Below are positions 23,789 through 36,745 of a stretch of 64,000 bases of DNA, one piece after another. The stretch is from Antedon mediterranea (Eukaryota > Echinodermata > Crinoidea > Comatulida > Antedonidae), in NCBI RefSeq assembly GCF_964355755.1, contig NC_092676.1, positions 24,720,288-24,784,287 on the forward strand, written 5' to 3'. A program made the position numbers and the translations under genes. A model generated the notes under the pieces. That model had not been told where the DNA came from, did no database searches, and was given only the letters and a program-made list of their open reading frames with translations. Positions within the stretch are counted from its first letter, which is position 1. The number at the start of each line of letters is the position of its first letter.

Positions 23789-26700
23789 ATGGATGTTCTT
23801 GGGTTTGGAATCCCGAACGCATGGCTGTTACTGTTACTTTTACTAATTCTTACATACATGTAAGTATGGTCTAATTTTGAAAACTAGGCCTAGATTGTAA
23901 GACTGGCCTATTATACGATTGCGACTCAAGATTGTGAAGGTAGGAAGGAGGGTGGACATTTAAATAAGTTTGAATCACATGATATATTAATGGACAACCT
24001 GTTTAAATGTTTGCTTTATTTAATTCTCTAGGTATGTAACATGGGGTCATTCGACGTTTTCAAGAATGGGTGTACCTGGTCCAAAACCCCTTCCAATAAT
24101 TGGAAACATGCTTGAACTGATCGGGGTAGGTGTTTTTAATTTCCTATATTAATCAGAGGAAAATGGCATAAGAGTATAAGAGTTTCATGTGTTTATTAAG
24201 TTATCAGATAATCTATATTGTTTTGACAACTCTTAACTAACTTTGTAGCCTGACCACAGCCGTCCTCCCCCACCCCTATTGATACTATGTTACATTCCTA
24301 TGCCATCTTCTATGTTAAATTTGAAGAAACAATATAGTGTTCGACTATTCCTAATAGATCGATTGGAAGTTTAAAGCTCATGATACCATTGTCGATACCA
24401 TTACTGATAGCGGTCGGCGATTTCGTTCTATTAAGACCAATAAGGCACGATTTAAAAATAGTTTCTTTCCAGGATCTATTAGAGCCTTAAACATGATGTA
24501 GACACTTTTTTTGTAATGTTTTTGTTTTTGAGTTCGTGTTGTGTCCGTTGGATATTGTGCTCCGCCAACAGAGCAAACAGAATGTCTATGTTTTTTCTTA
24601 AAACAAATGATAATAAAGGATACTTGACTTGACTTGATAACTTTCTTAATCAAAATCTATAGCTGAGCAGGCCAATTGTATTACCGGTAAAATTATCTTT
24701 ATTGTATTTAGGGAATGGCAATACATACAATTTATAAAGATTTGGTAGAGAAATATGGAAAAGTATGTGGGTAAGTTAAGAAATTAAATAATTACTAATC
24801 CTAAACAAAGCATCCATTTCAAGCTTTGGAATAATCAATTGACACCGATTTTGTCACTATATAATATCTAATTGACTATTGACAGTCAGTTTAATACAAG
24901 TCAGTGTGTATCACGTATCACACAATATCACGTAAATAACCTGAGTAAATTTGGATTGGCGGTTTTTTTGGTGTTTAACGACAATAAATTAGTCATTGTA
25001 ATCAATTTACTTGATAAAATGAACTATGGCGTTTATATTATTTATTTAATTTCAAAAGTTTCTACGAGGGAAGAACTCCAGTTTTATTGGTAGCAGATAT
25101 AGACATGATGCAAGAAATAATGGTGAAAAAATTCGCAAATTTTCGCAATCGGAGAGTAAGCTGTTAACTGTTACACTTTTATAGTATAATCTTTATGTTA
25201 AATTAATAATTTCTTTTTTTCTCTGATGAACTATTAAAAGACGATGAAAAAAATTATTTAATATTTTTCTCGTATTGTGCTTTCGATAAAAAAAACCAAT
25301 ATGGTTATATTGTTTTACTGTTAGAACTTTCCATTGAACAACGGCATTCTCGATGAGGGGGTGAATAATCTTCATGATGACCACTGGAGAGAAATTCGAA
25401 ACGTATTATCGCCAAGTTTTTCGGCAGGTAAAATGAAAAAGGTAATGAAAAATAAATGAAGGTCATAACAGCAATAATGTTGATAATTATGGTTATAGTA
25501 AAGAATATAATGTTCTTAAAGATGATGGAAAAATGATTAACTACAGTTGATTCTTACTGCATGTGGAATTTTGAAATGATAAAATGGTTAAAAAGAAAAA
25601 AAAGAATGTCTAATTTTTTTAATGGATCATTAAACACAAATGTTGTTAAATGATAATGTATGTATAAAAAAATAATAGAATAAATAATAAGTAAAAAAAA
25701 ATAATTGAATGAACCCACATAGGGAAAAAAAAAGTTAAATGAAACTTTGATGGGTTATACTGTAGATGCAAAAAAGGATAATCTGTTGGAAATAAATTTT
25801 GTAAACATTTAAAGATCAAAAAAATCAATGTTAAAGGATGAGGAAAATATAATGTTAACAGTAAAAAGTTAGTAAGTAATTAGTATAACAGAGAATATCC
25901 ATTGTTTAAATGAAAATATGTTTGCATAGATAAATCTAAAGAAAAATAAAATGGGACAAACCCATGGGATGGATTTATTAAACATAAACGTATTATAATT
26001 GTATGAAATAAATATGCATGTAGATGAAAAAAAAACCAAAAACAACTATGTAAGAAAAAATAAGCTTTGTTAATGAAAATGTGTTATAGATAATATGTAT
26101 AAAAAGAGGAAACTATGTAATCAATGTGGTTAAATGATAATGTATGTATAAACAAAATAATATATGGAAATAGTTTTTTTTTTAAAGAAAATAAGTAAAA
26201 AAAAAAAAAAGTGGAATGAATCCACATAAGAGAAGAAAGTAAAAAAGTTAAATGAAAATTTAAGAAGTTATAGATTCAAAAAAAGATCTGCTGGTTTTGT
26301 AAACATTAAAGAACAAAATATTAATATTAATGTTAAAGGATGAGAACAATATTATGTTAACAGTAAACATGTAGTAAGTAATGAGTATAACAGAGAATAT
26401 GCATTGTTAAATGAAAATGTGGTAGATGAAAAAATCAAAAACAACTATGTAAGAAAAAAAATAAGCTTGTTAATGAAAATGTGTTACAGATAATATGTTT
26501 AATCAATGTGATAATATGTAAACAAATGAATAAATAAGTATATGTATACAGATGATTAAACAAACATTGTAAATATAATGATATGTATAGTGTATAGTGA
26601 AAAATATATGTAAAGAGAACAGTGGTATGGAAATAAAAGTGGGATGAACCCACATAAGATAAAAAAAAAAAACTACAGTTGATGATTATATTTACAGATG

Positions 26701-29364
26701 TCTCCCTTACTAAATGCTTGTTGTGATGGACTTGTTAAAAATGTCCTCGAAAAAGAAGCTGCAAAAGAAAACGTCGAAGTTAAAGAGTGAGTAAAATATT
26801 TCATTATTAAATATTCTAGTTTTTCAGAAAGCAAATGAAATAACTAGATAGCGTGTTTTAATATCGAGTAATCCAGATATTTAACCTCTCGAAATTCACT
26901 CGAAAACCCAATAGTAAAATACGTTAAACCGTACGTTGCATATTCTATGATTTTTTTGTTTGTTTTGTTCTTTTGTTGCTGTTTTTTGCAGTAGATACAT
27001 TTTTCTATTTTCAATCTCTCTTTTTTTTGACATTGATAATAAATAAAGTAACCATTATTATTGTTTTATAAATGTAGATTATTTGGAGCGTTCATTATCG
27101 ATTCTGTTGCGAGTTGTGGATTTGGATTAGACGTAAACTGTCAAACAAATAAAAACCACCCATTTCAGATGCATTGCAAGAAAGCCTTTGATGTTAGCTT
27201 TAGTAATTTTCTTCTGGCCCTTTCTGGTAAGCAATCAAACTTATGTGTCTCTTTAATTCACGCTAAGTAATCGTCACTAAATTTATTTGATAATAGCAAG
27301 TTTTCTCTTACCATTTAAACAATAGAACTATACTGTAAATATTTAAAAATCGAAACCGAAATGGAACTAACTAAAAGGTTACCTGATTCTCACATACATA
27401 AGATGCCATACGTACTCTTTGATCTTTACAACAACGTTGTTATTCCTATAGTACAATAAACCAATATCAATATTTCTTTATCTTTTTTCTTTATAGTACT
27501 TTTCCCTTGGACCGGTCACATTTTGAACCTATGTAAAGTTGCGGCAGTAACCCCGAAAGAAACTCTAGAATTCTTTACCGACGTTACTAATCAGGTTATT
27601 CAGTTGCGCAAAACAGACGAGAAATCAAGAGTATGTTTTTGTTCAATTGCAGTTTACTATAACAAATTCATCCAATTTCAAAGAATCGTATAATTGATTA
27701 CGTATTTTATTATAAATCAGAAGTATGTTTTGGTTACAGAGAATTGACTTCATGCAATTGATGATCGATTCACACACCAACACTCATAATGACGAAAATG
27801 GCAAAGTTTCCTCTTCAAAAGGCCAACTCACGAACAACGAAATACTAGCACAAGTAAGTAAAGTATAAAGAAGATAAGAAGACGATTTTTTGTTTACTTT
27901 ATAAAGAAAAATTAAGTTTAAGAAATGTTAAATATTTTATTATAGTATCTTTACTCTAAAATCATAATCGATTTATAAAATTATTAATAACCTATTCGGA
28001 TATGTATTTATCAGTCACTGACGTTCTTCTTCGCTGGTTTTGAGACAACAACAACGGCACTTTCGTACATCTCGTATATACTGGCACGAAATGGAGATAA
28101 ACAAGACAAGTTAATTCAAGAAATTGATGAGGTCACTGAAGGAAACACCGATATCGGATACGAAATTGTTTCGAAAATGCCATATTTGGACATGGTGGTT
28201 ACAGAATCTATAAGGATGTTCCCACCAGCAACAGTGTAAGTATAACATTTTTTTCAAAAAAAACTAAGGCAATCTAGCAACAAGATTCTTATCTCCGGAG
28301 TTCAAAGTATTTATCTATGGCTGCGACACGATCAGTTCCACGCCCCTTAACAGACACCGCGTGCCATGGAGATAATATTATGTAGGCCTACATTGTATAA
28401 TAATGTTGGTATTTGTCGCAGCCACACATAAGATCAAAGGACTGTTTCTGAAAGGAAATCTGAATCTGAATTCTATCGAATTTCTATCGATTACTGGTAC
28501 TTTTATTCTTTAAAGATTTGATCGTGTGTGTTCAGAAAGTTGCACAGTGAATGGCATTCAAATTCCGAAGGGAATGGTCATCCACTTTCCAGTCTATGCA
28601 ATTCATAGAGATCCTGAAAATTACCCAGAACCCGACAGGTTCAAGCCAGAAAGGTGAGTACGTTAATATATAGTTTCACAATAATGTCCCTTCCCGCTAC
28701 AATGATAAGCTATTTTCCCTTTTCATTTAAATATTAATATTGTATTATTTAATTGTGTTTCTTTACAAATGAGGGTACGTTTATTTTTTTCAACGTTATT
28801 TTTCTATTTGTGTTTCTTTGTTATTAAAAAAAAAACAAGGTTCAGCAAGGAAGGTAAACAGCAACGAAGTCCATTTGCATTTGAAACATTTGGTAATGGA
28901 CCTCGAAACTGCATCGGCATGAAGTTTGCTTTGATTGAAATTAAAATGGCAATTGTTAGAGTTTTACAAAAGGTGAAATTTGAAGTCTGCCCTGAAACAG
29001 AGGTATGTAACCTACGTCGCTAAAATTCAAGTTTAGATTGCATTTTGTAAGTCTTCCATTCGACACGGCCATTTTTCATTCTGAAGTCTTAACATCTAAG
29101 CCCCTAACACTATCAAACTTTATGTGACAAAAAAATGTGATGTTTCCCTATATGGACACAATGACGTCATACCACTACCATATTTGAACACATTACACTT
29201 TCTTGTCAAACTAATTTGTAGACAGTACAGAGCTTTAGTCTATCTTCCCGGGTTGTGTAAATCGAGTTTGTTTTTTTCATTTTCAGATTCCACCAACTCC
29301 TCGTACAGCTGGTTTCCTTACACCTGCAAATGACTTATTTCTAAGAGTTGTTGCCAGAGATTAA
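23789..29364 (+). CDS. Cytochrome P450, CYP3-like (clan 3), copy 2
   Basis: Tandem duplicate of the gene at 11654, with the same role expected (ER monooxygenase). Coding exons: 23789-23859, 24032-24125, 24712-24770, 25059-25155, 25325-25441, 26698-26786, 27078-27226, 27497-27630, 27740-27853, 28015-28235, 28516-28653, 28840-29002, 29287-29364 (stop TAA). They total 1524 nt, 507 residues; every exon except the first (two codons shorter in the anchor) equals its partner in length. Motifs are intact: PGPKPLPIIGN, AGFETTTT, ESIR, PERF, FGNGPRNCIG. About 25 substitutions separate the two proteins, roughly 95% identity by eye, including changes such as FNIF/FNFL-type replacements before exon 8 and N to H in the exon 11 strand. 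Intron 5 carries a 1.1 kb insertion absent from copy 1. Confidence 0.93.
24409..24630 (+). mobile_element. LINE 3' tail insertion in intron 2 of P450 copy 2
   Basis: Copy 1 reads ATTACTGATAACTTTC without interruption near 12282; copy 2 has about 220 bp inserted after ATTACTGATA, ending AATAAAGGATACTTGACTTG just before ATAACTTTC. A short-repeat tail after AATAAAG is typical of LINE 3' ends. Confidence 0.7.
25552..26670 (+). mobile_element. 1.12 kb AT-rich, A-tailed insertion in intron 5 of P450 copy 2
   Basis: Flanked by AACTACAGTTGAT at 25539-25551 and again at 26671-26683; copy 1 has this sequence once. The insert ends in a run of A immediately before the second copy, the pattern of target-primed retroposition. 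Internally it is very AT-rich with loose direct repeats about 500 bp apart (GATAATGTATGTATAA at about 25651 and 26139; GAACCCACATA-like motifs at 25710, 26218 and 26645). No coding sequence found. Confidence 0.75.
28261..28450. mobile_element. MITE family M3 copy in intron 10 of P450 copy 2
   Basis: Same element and position as 14879-15070, with a few substitutions. Confidence 0.75.
29097..29238. mobile_element. MITE family M1 copy 5 in the last intron of P450 copy 2
   Basis: Orthologous to 15665-15810; the ACAGAGCTTTAG end is retained and the inner arm partly deleted. Confidence 0.75.
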
Positions 29365-30712
29365 CTACTACAACTAGAACACTACCGGCAAGAAATAGAC
29401 TAGAATTTCAACGTGACATATAATATGTGTACTTTTGTTTAAAAGTTGCCTCACACTATAGTTATTAGGGAGAGGGAGAAATTCATATAAAAATGTTTGC
29501 CTTTTTTCTTTCCTGGTTGATCACAATACGCAAATGAATATACGTTCACTTGGGAATTTTTTTATATGAGCTCGTGAAAAGAAACTGTTATAACTCATGT
29601 TATTTACCAGTAGATTGCTGGATGTGTTTACCATGATAAAAGTCGTAATGCTCGGAAGTTAGACAAATATGTTAAAATTTAAAATGATAATGGTGTGTAT
29701 ACTGTAGGCTTATGTTGTTAGGGATAGAATTTACCTTGAATTTACTCTGAATCCATCTTCTTTCGATAGAGTGTGGCAGATTGATGTAAGGAATACGTTA
29801 CCCACGATTTAAAGCGACAACTATTACCAAATAGAGCTAAATAAAAACAATACATGACATTTATATGTTACGCGTGCATGGCTATTATATTTACTATTAT
29901 TTCGTAACTAATTTTTATGTAAAATGTTTATGTACAACGCACTATTTTCGCTCTCTGTTGGGTTGGCATTGAGCTGAGACGTGTGTTTGAAACGTTTAGA
30001 TAAATGGTTCTCTATGACATAACAGTGGTTGTATTAGTGCTGCTTTTTGAAATTTATTTGTGTGCATCGGCTACCCAATAAAGGTATTTAAAGATCACAA
30101 CCCAGAATGAAAAACAAAAACAAAATGCTTCTCCACTAGAGTTTGACTTTTCAGAGATATAACATACATTTTAAAAATGTTAAAGTAGTAGAACACGTGA
30201 TACTCTCTCAGATAGGTGTTGATCGATTTATGCATAGTGATGCAAGTGATTCATAATTATACCTCTTATACAAACATTACAAAAAATTAAGTTACTGTTG
30301 TTGTTTTGGGTTTTTTGTAGGTTACTCAGATGTTAGTCATAAGTCGTATCTAAGCCTCCATATTTGGTGTGATGATGACTGTACTTGTAAAAGGTGTGCT
30401 CAGATGTTATTTGTCTTGGCGGTGTGTCTATATATGGCATTAATCAGGCAGTTACATTGCTGCCCAAATACAATATGCCTAATCTTTATCGACTACTTCA
30501 AACATTAACAAAATGAGTTATGCTTGCGCTTTCAGTGAATGATTAACTAGTAATACTGTAATTTGCATATGTTGAACTGTCTGGTTTAACTAGCACTTCA
30601 AATTGAGGGTGTTATGCCCATATATGGATTTGTAAATAAAATACAATTGATAGAGACATATAAAGGTTGAATCATTGAATCGTATCGTCTATTCAGTACA
30701 CAACCGTTAAAC
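29365..30712. other. Intergenic interval between P450 copies 2 and 3
   Basis: The first part matches the 3' flank of copy 1 without the repeat island. The remainder is AT-rich; I see no exon, RNA gene or clear repeat. AATAAA near 29844 is a possible polyadenylation signal. Confidence 0.5.
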
Positions 30713-33700
30713 ATGGACCTAAGCCTAGATTTTCTACCTCTGTCTACAACATGGCTTCTGTTTATTGGTTCTTTGGTTCTGTGGTATATGTAAGTACAGT
30801 GTGTGGCTCACTTATATTATTCTGGGCATGGAGCTATCAAATTAATTTAATTGATATAGCTCCATACCATGATGGATCGGTGGTCTTAGTAAGGATTATG
30901 TGCCTATCCCCTGAATACCATATTATCATATTATTAGCGATATATCCAGATTTGCTGATGTTACACCCATTTTTCGGCATACCCTTCACAGTTTAATCAT
31001 ACCTCCATGGTTTAACATGAACTAAACATATCTAGTGCTAGTATATTAGATGAAAATATTATCAACGACGCTCATGCAGCAGCGAGTCTGTGTTCCCGGA
31101 AGACTTGTTGACAAAAGACAATAGAATATATAAACAAGTGATTCAGCCAATCAGAGCCCGTGAAAGTGGTGGCACTTATGGTTAAACCATCAATCGTAAT
31201 ACAGTAATGGCTTTGCGAAGCCGATTAGCTTCTATATTCTACCATTGGAGGAATTTTTCTACCTATAATCTATATCTTCACTATAAAAAGAAGACAATTT
31301 CAAGGCGTATTGACTATTATAGACATATAGCTATATTTGATAATTTAAGTTTTTTTGTTTGTTTCATTTTTAATAATTGTGTAGGCCTATTGTTCATTTT
31401 TATTTTTTATTTGCCAGATATGCAACCTGGACATTCTCAACGTTTACGAAATTAAATATTCCTGGACCGAAGCCTACTGCATATTTTGGAAATATGGGAC
31501 GACTGTTTGACGTAAGTGATGGCGTTATATAGCCGTTAATTATTTATTGTTAACATAACCAATCATAGTGTCAGCGATGTTGGTAGTTGTGGAGGCCGTG
31601 GGAAAAAATTGTATTAACTTTTACAACTCCATATTCTCGACATGCGCTAACATCGGAATAATATAAGCCACAATTTTTTAAATAAATAATGATAATTACT
31701 TTCAATATTTTATAGATTAAAAAAGGATTGCATGTCGTCCAAAGAGAATTGATTGAAGAATATGGAAAAGTAGTTGGGTGAGAAATTAATTATGTTATTG
31801 GTAATAGTTGTCAGTATTCACTAAAGCTTGGTTCCCACTAGCGACGCAATGTAACGCAATGTAACGCAATCTCTGCAACGTAAGAAAATGCCCTTCTAAT
31901 AATGGTGTTTGCCCCCGCCTGCGTGAAATCAAACCAGCGATGTGTTCAACACTGTTGCGTCGTCGGTTCCCACTTGTGATTACGCAATACATCACTTTGC
32001 ATCAATACGTCGCTGTGTTACGTTGCGTGCTAGTGGGAACAACGCTTAAAACACCATTAACGCAGTAACGATTGCTTTGAGTGTTTATGCGTGGTTCCCA
32101 CTAGGACGCAACGTAACGACGTAGAGACGCAAATTGCTGTATCACAAGTGGGAACCGACGACGCAACAGTGCTGAAAACATCGCTGGTTTGATTTCACAC
32201 AGGCGGGGGCAAACACCATTATTAGAAGGGCGTCATACCGTATCAAGAAAGAAGTTTTACTTCTTTTAAAGAGAACAAAAATGCTTAAGTCACTACAAAT
32301 GATTTCAGAGAAACCATTTTTAACAATGGTGTTAAAACTCTTTTAAAATGTATTTATCATTTTATTAGATGTTTTTCTCTTCGGTCGCCGATTATGTTTG
32401 TAGCTGATCCAGATTTGGTAACTCGTATTCTTATCAAAGATTTTGATAAATTCCGCAATCACAAGGTAAGATTTATGCGTCATTAAAATAAATATTGGCT
32501 TTGGCGTTCCATACATTATAATTATTCAATATTTAAGTGTAAATGTACGTTCTTTAAAGGTTATGCTTATTATAATTTGTTATTTTCATGAGTTATGATT
32601 GGGAGATAATTAATCTTCAGATCGTCATCAGCGGCGTAACGAAGAAACCTGAGGCCCCTGGTTTCAGCCTAAGTAGCCGCTCCAACGTTCGACATAATGT
32701 TAATGCCTGTTTTTTTTAGTTAGTGTTGGTTTAACCAGTGAATGCTCATTAACTGTTACGCCACTGAATGTCAAGTTTTAATAAACTATAAATTGTTTGC
32801 TTAGAAAGTGTTGTTAAAATCGGGGTTAGGAGAAGACAGTCTGATTACTCTACATGACGCTCGTTGGAAGTACGTCAGAAGTATCTTGTCACCAAGTTTT
32901 ACATCAGCTAAATTAAAGCAGGTAGGGTATGGATGATTTTAATGACGCTAATGAGTCATAGTATTATTAATTGTATTTTTAAGTTTAAAAACAAATTGTA
33001 TGCATAATGAATAATATTAAAACATGAATCCACATTTTTTATATGGAAGGATGTGGAAAACAAATGGAGTTCGACAATTCAGATGTTATTTGTGATTCGC
33101 TAACACGCTCCATGTGATATTTAATCACGTGACTATATTATCTTATTGCTTTCATTAGATGACACCGCTTATAAATGAGGCTTGTACGAATATGTTATCA
33201 AAAATAGAAGAAAAGACCAGAAATGATGAAGTGCTTGAAACCAAAGAGTAAGAAAAATTGATGAAAAAAAACCCAACGTAATAATTTTATAATTCCGTCT
33301 CTCTGTCTAAATGTAAATGTGGGGAATAACCTCTAATTTGCAGCCTAACTAGGCTTAATTGCGCACAGATGTGGACGACACATGCAATAAATGTCATCTC
33401 CCCTAAGGGGTACCTTTATGCCAAGTGCTGCCACCAAACGGCGCCCGTCCGTGTGTCCACAATGACAGTGGCTGAATGGACCAGTACAACGCTGAAAGAT
33501 GAACTGGGTTCTTTGGAGTGCACCCGAGCCAGTGTAGACTGGAGCTTCAGTTTTAAGTCCTTATCCGAGAAGACTATACATTTCTAATTTGCAAATAGCA
33601 CTATTGAAAACAGAATGTTGCAATGTTTTTGATTATTTACCTAATTTGAATAGAATATTCGGAAATTATGTGATGGAAGTTGTGGCCACATGTCTGTTCG

Positions 33701-36700
33701 GAATGCAGCTCGATTCAGAGGGTAAAGATATCGAACGTTTTGCTAAAAACGCCAAGGAAGCTTTCAATACAAAGGCTAATGGACTAGTGGTTCTTTTAAC
33801 GTGTAAGATATTTTTAAATTCATTCTTCCTCAGGGAAATTTGTCTTTATTATTTTCCATTGTACCATGTGTTTGTTGATTTGATTTAGGCCTATTCAATA
33901 TCGGCTCATTACAATTACATGAACAGAATATTAATACATAAAAATACAAAATGAAACAAAAAGCCAGGATTGTCAAAAGCGAACCCCATCACTGTTTAAC
34001 TAAGACGTTATGCAAACAAATACAGCAGGAGGGACCAGGGAAAATCAAAAGGAAGAGAGGCAAGGAAGAGAGGCAAGGAAGAGAGAGGCAAGGAAGAGAG
34101 AGGCAAGGAAGAGAGAGGCAAGGAAGAGAGAGGCAAGGAAGAGAGAGGCAAGGAAGAGAGAGGCAAGGAAGAGAGAGGCAAGGAAGAGAGGGGCAAGGAA
34201 GAGAGAGGCAAGGAAGAGAGAGGCAAGGAAGAGAGAGGCAAGGAAGAGAGAGGCAAGGAAGAGAGAGGCAAGGAAGAGAGAGGCAAGGAAGAGAGAGGCA
34301 AGGAAGAGAGGGGCAAGGAAGAGAGGGGCAAGGAAGAGAGAGGCAAGGAAGAGAGAGGCAAGGAAGAGAGAGGCAAGGAAGAGAGAGGCAAGGAAGAGAG
34401 AGGCAAGGACGCAGCAATCACAATATTATTTTGGTCGGTCACTTCAATTCATTTTTTTATTCTTTCATTGTACAGTAATTTATATTAAAACGCTGATTAA
34501 CTTTTTTTCAATTTCAATTTCGTTTATTTCTGAACTTTCATCCATATCAACAAACGTACAAACAGAAAAAGAAAATTCGCAAACTCTAAGCTTAAATATA
34601 TAGGATATACTTCTCCATCCACAATACATTTTTAAGTTATGGAGCATATTATGTTTGACTGATTATTTTTAACTACCATAAAAAATCAAATTAAAAATGT
34701 AATTTGCTTACAGTATTATTTCCATGGACTGCACACATCTTCAACTACTTTAATGTTGGAATGATTCCAAATGATATTCTAACTTTCTTCAAAGATGTTA
34801 TTAATCAAGTTCTTACGTTACGAAAACAAGAAGAAAATTCGTCAGTAAGTTCAAATCTTTGTCTCATTGGATATATAACACGTCTGCATGTCGTCTGTAT
34901 AGAGTAGTGGAGAGGTATTTACTTGTGATTTGTATAATATATGCCCTATGAGAGAACAGTCTTGTACTAACATAATAAAGTTTCTTTTATTTTTTAGAGA
35001 GTTGATTTTGTACAATGTATGCTGGATGCCCACAAAAGCAAACCGGATAATGAAGAATTTGAAGATGAATATTATAGTGATAGATTGCAGGCACAACAAG
35101 CAACGAAACCACTGACAAGCGACGAGATAATGGCTCAGGTTGTTCTACCTTTTAATTACTATCAATCACAATGCTTTAAAATAAGTTAACAGTATACATG
35201 TTTTCTACAAGCGAATATATTCGCGCGAATCGAAAGCTGTTGAGTTTGTGGTGAAAATGCGCAACCTATCAGAACGTTCCATAATTTTTATGTGTTTTTG
35301 TTCTTTTTTAGGCTTTAACTTTCTTCTTTGCTGGATATGAAACAACCAGTACAACGTTGTGTTATGCCTCTTACTCCCTTGCAACGAACCTAGAAATACA
35401 AACAAGGCTTGTCGAAGAAATTGATGAGATTACCAGGGGAGACGAAAACATAACAATTGAGATGTTGAACGGGATGCCTTACCTGAATCAAGTGGTTTTA
35501 GAGGTTATGAGACTCTATCCTCCAGCCGTATAGTAAGTTACCATGTTTTTTCTGTAATAATTTACTGACACTTTTCACATAAATAACATTCTGCTCTAGG
35601 TAAAATATTACAAAAACCGACTGAGAGATCTTTGCAACCACATTATAAACTACTTATTTGATTCAAATATTATGATTTTCAGCGTTGAACGAGAGTGTAA
35701 TGAGACATGTACTATCGATGGAGTGACATTTCCAAAAGGCGTCCAAATATTCCTTGCGGTTTGGTCAATACACAGAGAGCCAGAATATTATCCAGAACCT
35801 GAGAAATTTGATCCAGAAAGGTAATACTATTTTTAGCCTATACTAGGCTACATTCAGACGTCATTCAGTACTCTCGGCCTACATAATATATATGTCAGTA
35901 CAGTATTGACAATATTTCTAGGATGTTAGGCCTATTCTTTTTGTTTTCGGTGAATAAGAACAATATGTCAAACATATTGCACTTGTCAACATTATTTAAA
36001 TTTAAACAGTGATATTAATAGAACTATTTCATTTTTTTTAAATTGTGAATAATTATAGGAATTTTTACTACCGGTTTTTGTAATTATTTAGATTTTCTAA
36101 CGAAGAGAAGAAGAAGCGCCCTCAATCTACGTTTTTAGCTTTTGGTGGTGGACCACGAGGATGCATTGGTCAAAGATTTTCATTGATTGAAATTAAAATT
36201 GCAATAATTCGCCTCTTACAAACATATACACTTGAAACTTGTGCAACAACTGAGGTAATATAATCAGATTATTTTCTTTTTTAATCAGCATTGTCTTTAA
36301 ACTATAGAAAATTTCATGACTTTCAAACACGTAGTTAGGTTACATTATGCTAATTTTCCTTTTCATTTAGTGTAACTGCATTAAACTCATCACAAACCCG
36401 TGCAATAGATCACTTATGTTACTGTCATGTAGCGGTAGTTGGATTTGACTTTTGAATTTGATGTTATACCATCTTTATTCACCAGAGCAGATACATCCAA
36501 AAGCAAAACGGAAAACATTCTATCATATTAATAGAGAATGTGTAGAGCTTTTAGTGTAAAACACAGATTATATTACTCTTATAATATATTATTATGATTA
36601 TTTATTGTTTCTGTTTTCTTTCAATCAGATTCCACCGACTCTCGGAAAACTAGGCATATTGTCGCCTGTTAACGGTGTGACACTCAAAGCCGTACGACGA

Positions 36701-36706
36701 ACCTAA
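30713..36706 (+). CDS. Cytochrome P450, CYP3-like (clan 3), copy 3 (diverged)
   Basis: Third tandem P450 with the same intron phases but clearly older. Coding exons: 30713-30789, 31418-31511, 31716-31777, 32369-32465, 32805-32921, 33159-33247, 33654-33802, 34714-34844, 34998-35138, 35312-35532, 35683-35820, 36092-36254, 36629-36706 (stop TAA). They total 1557 nt, 518 residues, with no internal stop. Motifs: membrane anchor WLLFIGSLVLWY; hinge PGPKPTAYFGN; I-helix AGYETTST; K-helix EVMR; HREP; DPERF; haem loop FGGGPRGCIG. Exon 9 encodes a longer acidic F-G-like segment than the other copies, and its donor is GTTGTT, weaker than usual. CYP3-type by motif; substrate unknown. Introns are rich in insertions. 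Confidence 0.92.
31820..32240. mobile_element. Long fold-back element in P450 copy 3 intron 3 (M2-related)
   Basis: Arms of about 100 bp: 31883-31990 and 32128-32235 are inverted copies (TTCTAATAATGGTGTTTGCC against GGCAAACACCATTATTAGAA). The outer ends carry GGTTCCCACTAG and ACGCAATGTAACGC motifs shared with M2 copies elsewhere. Confidence 0.8.
32629..32766. mobile_element. 138-bp hAT-like MITE in P450 copy 3 intron 4
   Basis: Begins CAGCGGCGTAAC and ends GTTACGCCACTG, 12-bp inverted ends with one mismatch. Flanking ATCGTCAT and AATGTCAA could be a decayed 8-bp duplication, as in hAT elements. Confidence 0.65.
33343..33582. mobile_element. 240-bp GC-rich insertion in P450 copy 3 intron 6
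   Basis: Flanked by TCTAATTTGCA at 33332-33342 and 33583-33593, an 11-bp direct repeat. The insert is much richer in GC than its surroundings and contains an open frame of about 70 codons (33369-33587) matching nothing I recognise. It could be a SINE or a retroposed transcript fragment. Confidence 0.6.
34046..34409. repeat. 15-bp polypurine minisatellite (AGAGAGGCAAGGAAG)n
   Basis: About 24 near-identical copies in intron 7 of P450 copy 3; occasional AGAGGGG variants. Purine-only except one C per unit. Long open frames across it are an artefact of the 15-bp period. Confidence 0.97.
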
Positions 36707-36739
36707 ACGATATTGTTAATTGAACTTGTTTGTAGTGAA

Positions 36740-36745
36740 TTTTAT
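36740..36745 (-). promoter_or_regulatory. Possible polyadenylation signal for SLC22 copy A
   Basis: AATAAA on the minus strand, about 310 bp beyond the stop codon at 37055. It lies inside the presumed 3' UTR of the convergent P450 copy 3, so the two transcripts may overlap. Confidence 0.35.

Larger units (their letters stand above)
23110..30030 (+). repeat. Segmental duplication unit 2 (P450 copy 2 plus flanks)
   Basis: Colinear with 11080-22280 apart from insertions: all 13 coding exons, both shared intronic MITEs and the 3' flank match. Introns differ by insertions at about 24409-24630 and 25552-26670. Confidence 0.75.

Noticed and set aside
24378-24653. 91-codon minus-strand ORF in P450 copy 2 intron 2
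   Set aside because: It lies within an inserted LINE tail absent from copy 1, on the opposite strand to that tail.
33951-34603. Long overlapping open frames on both strands through the purine minisatellite
   Set aside because: The 15-bp unit is a multiple of three without stops, so frames stay open automatically; the protein would be a pure repeat lying in a P450 intron.
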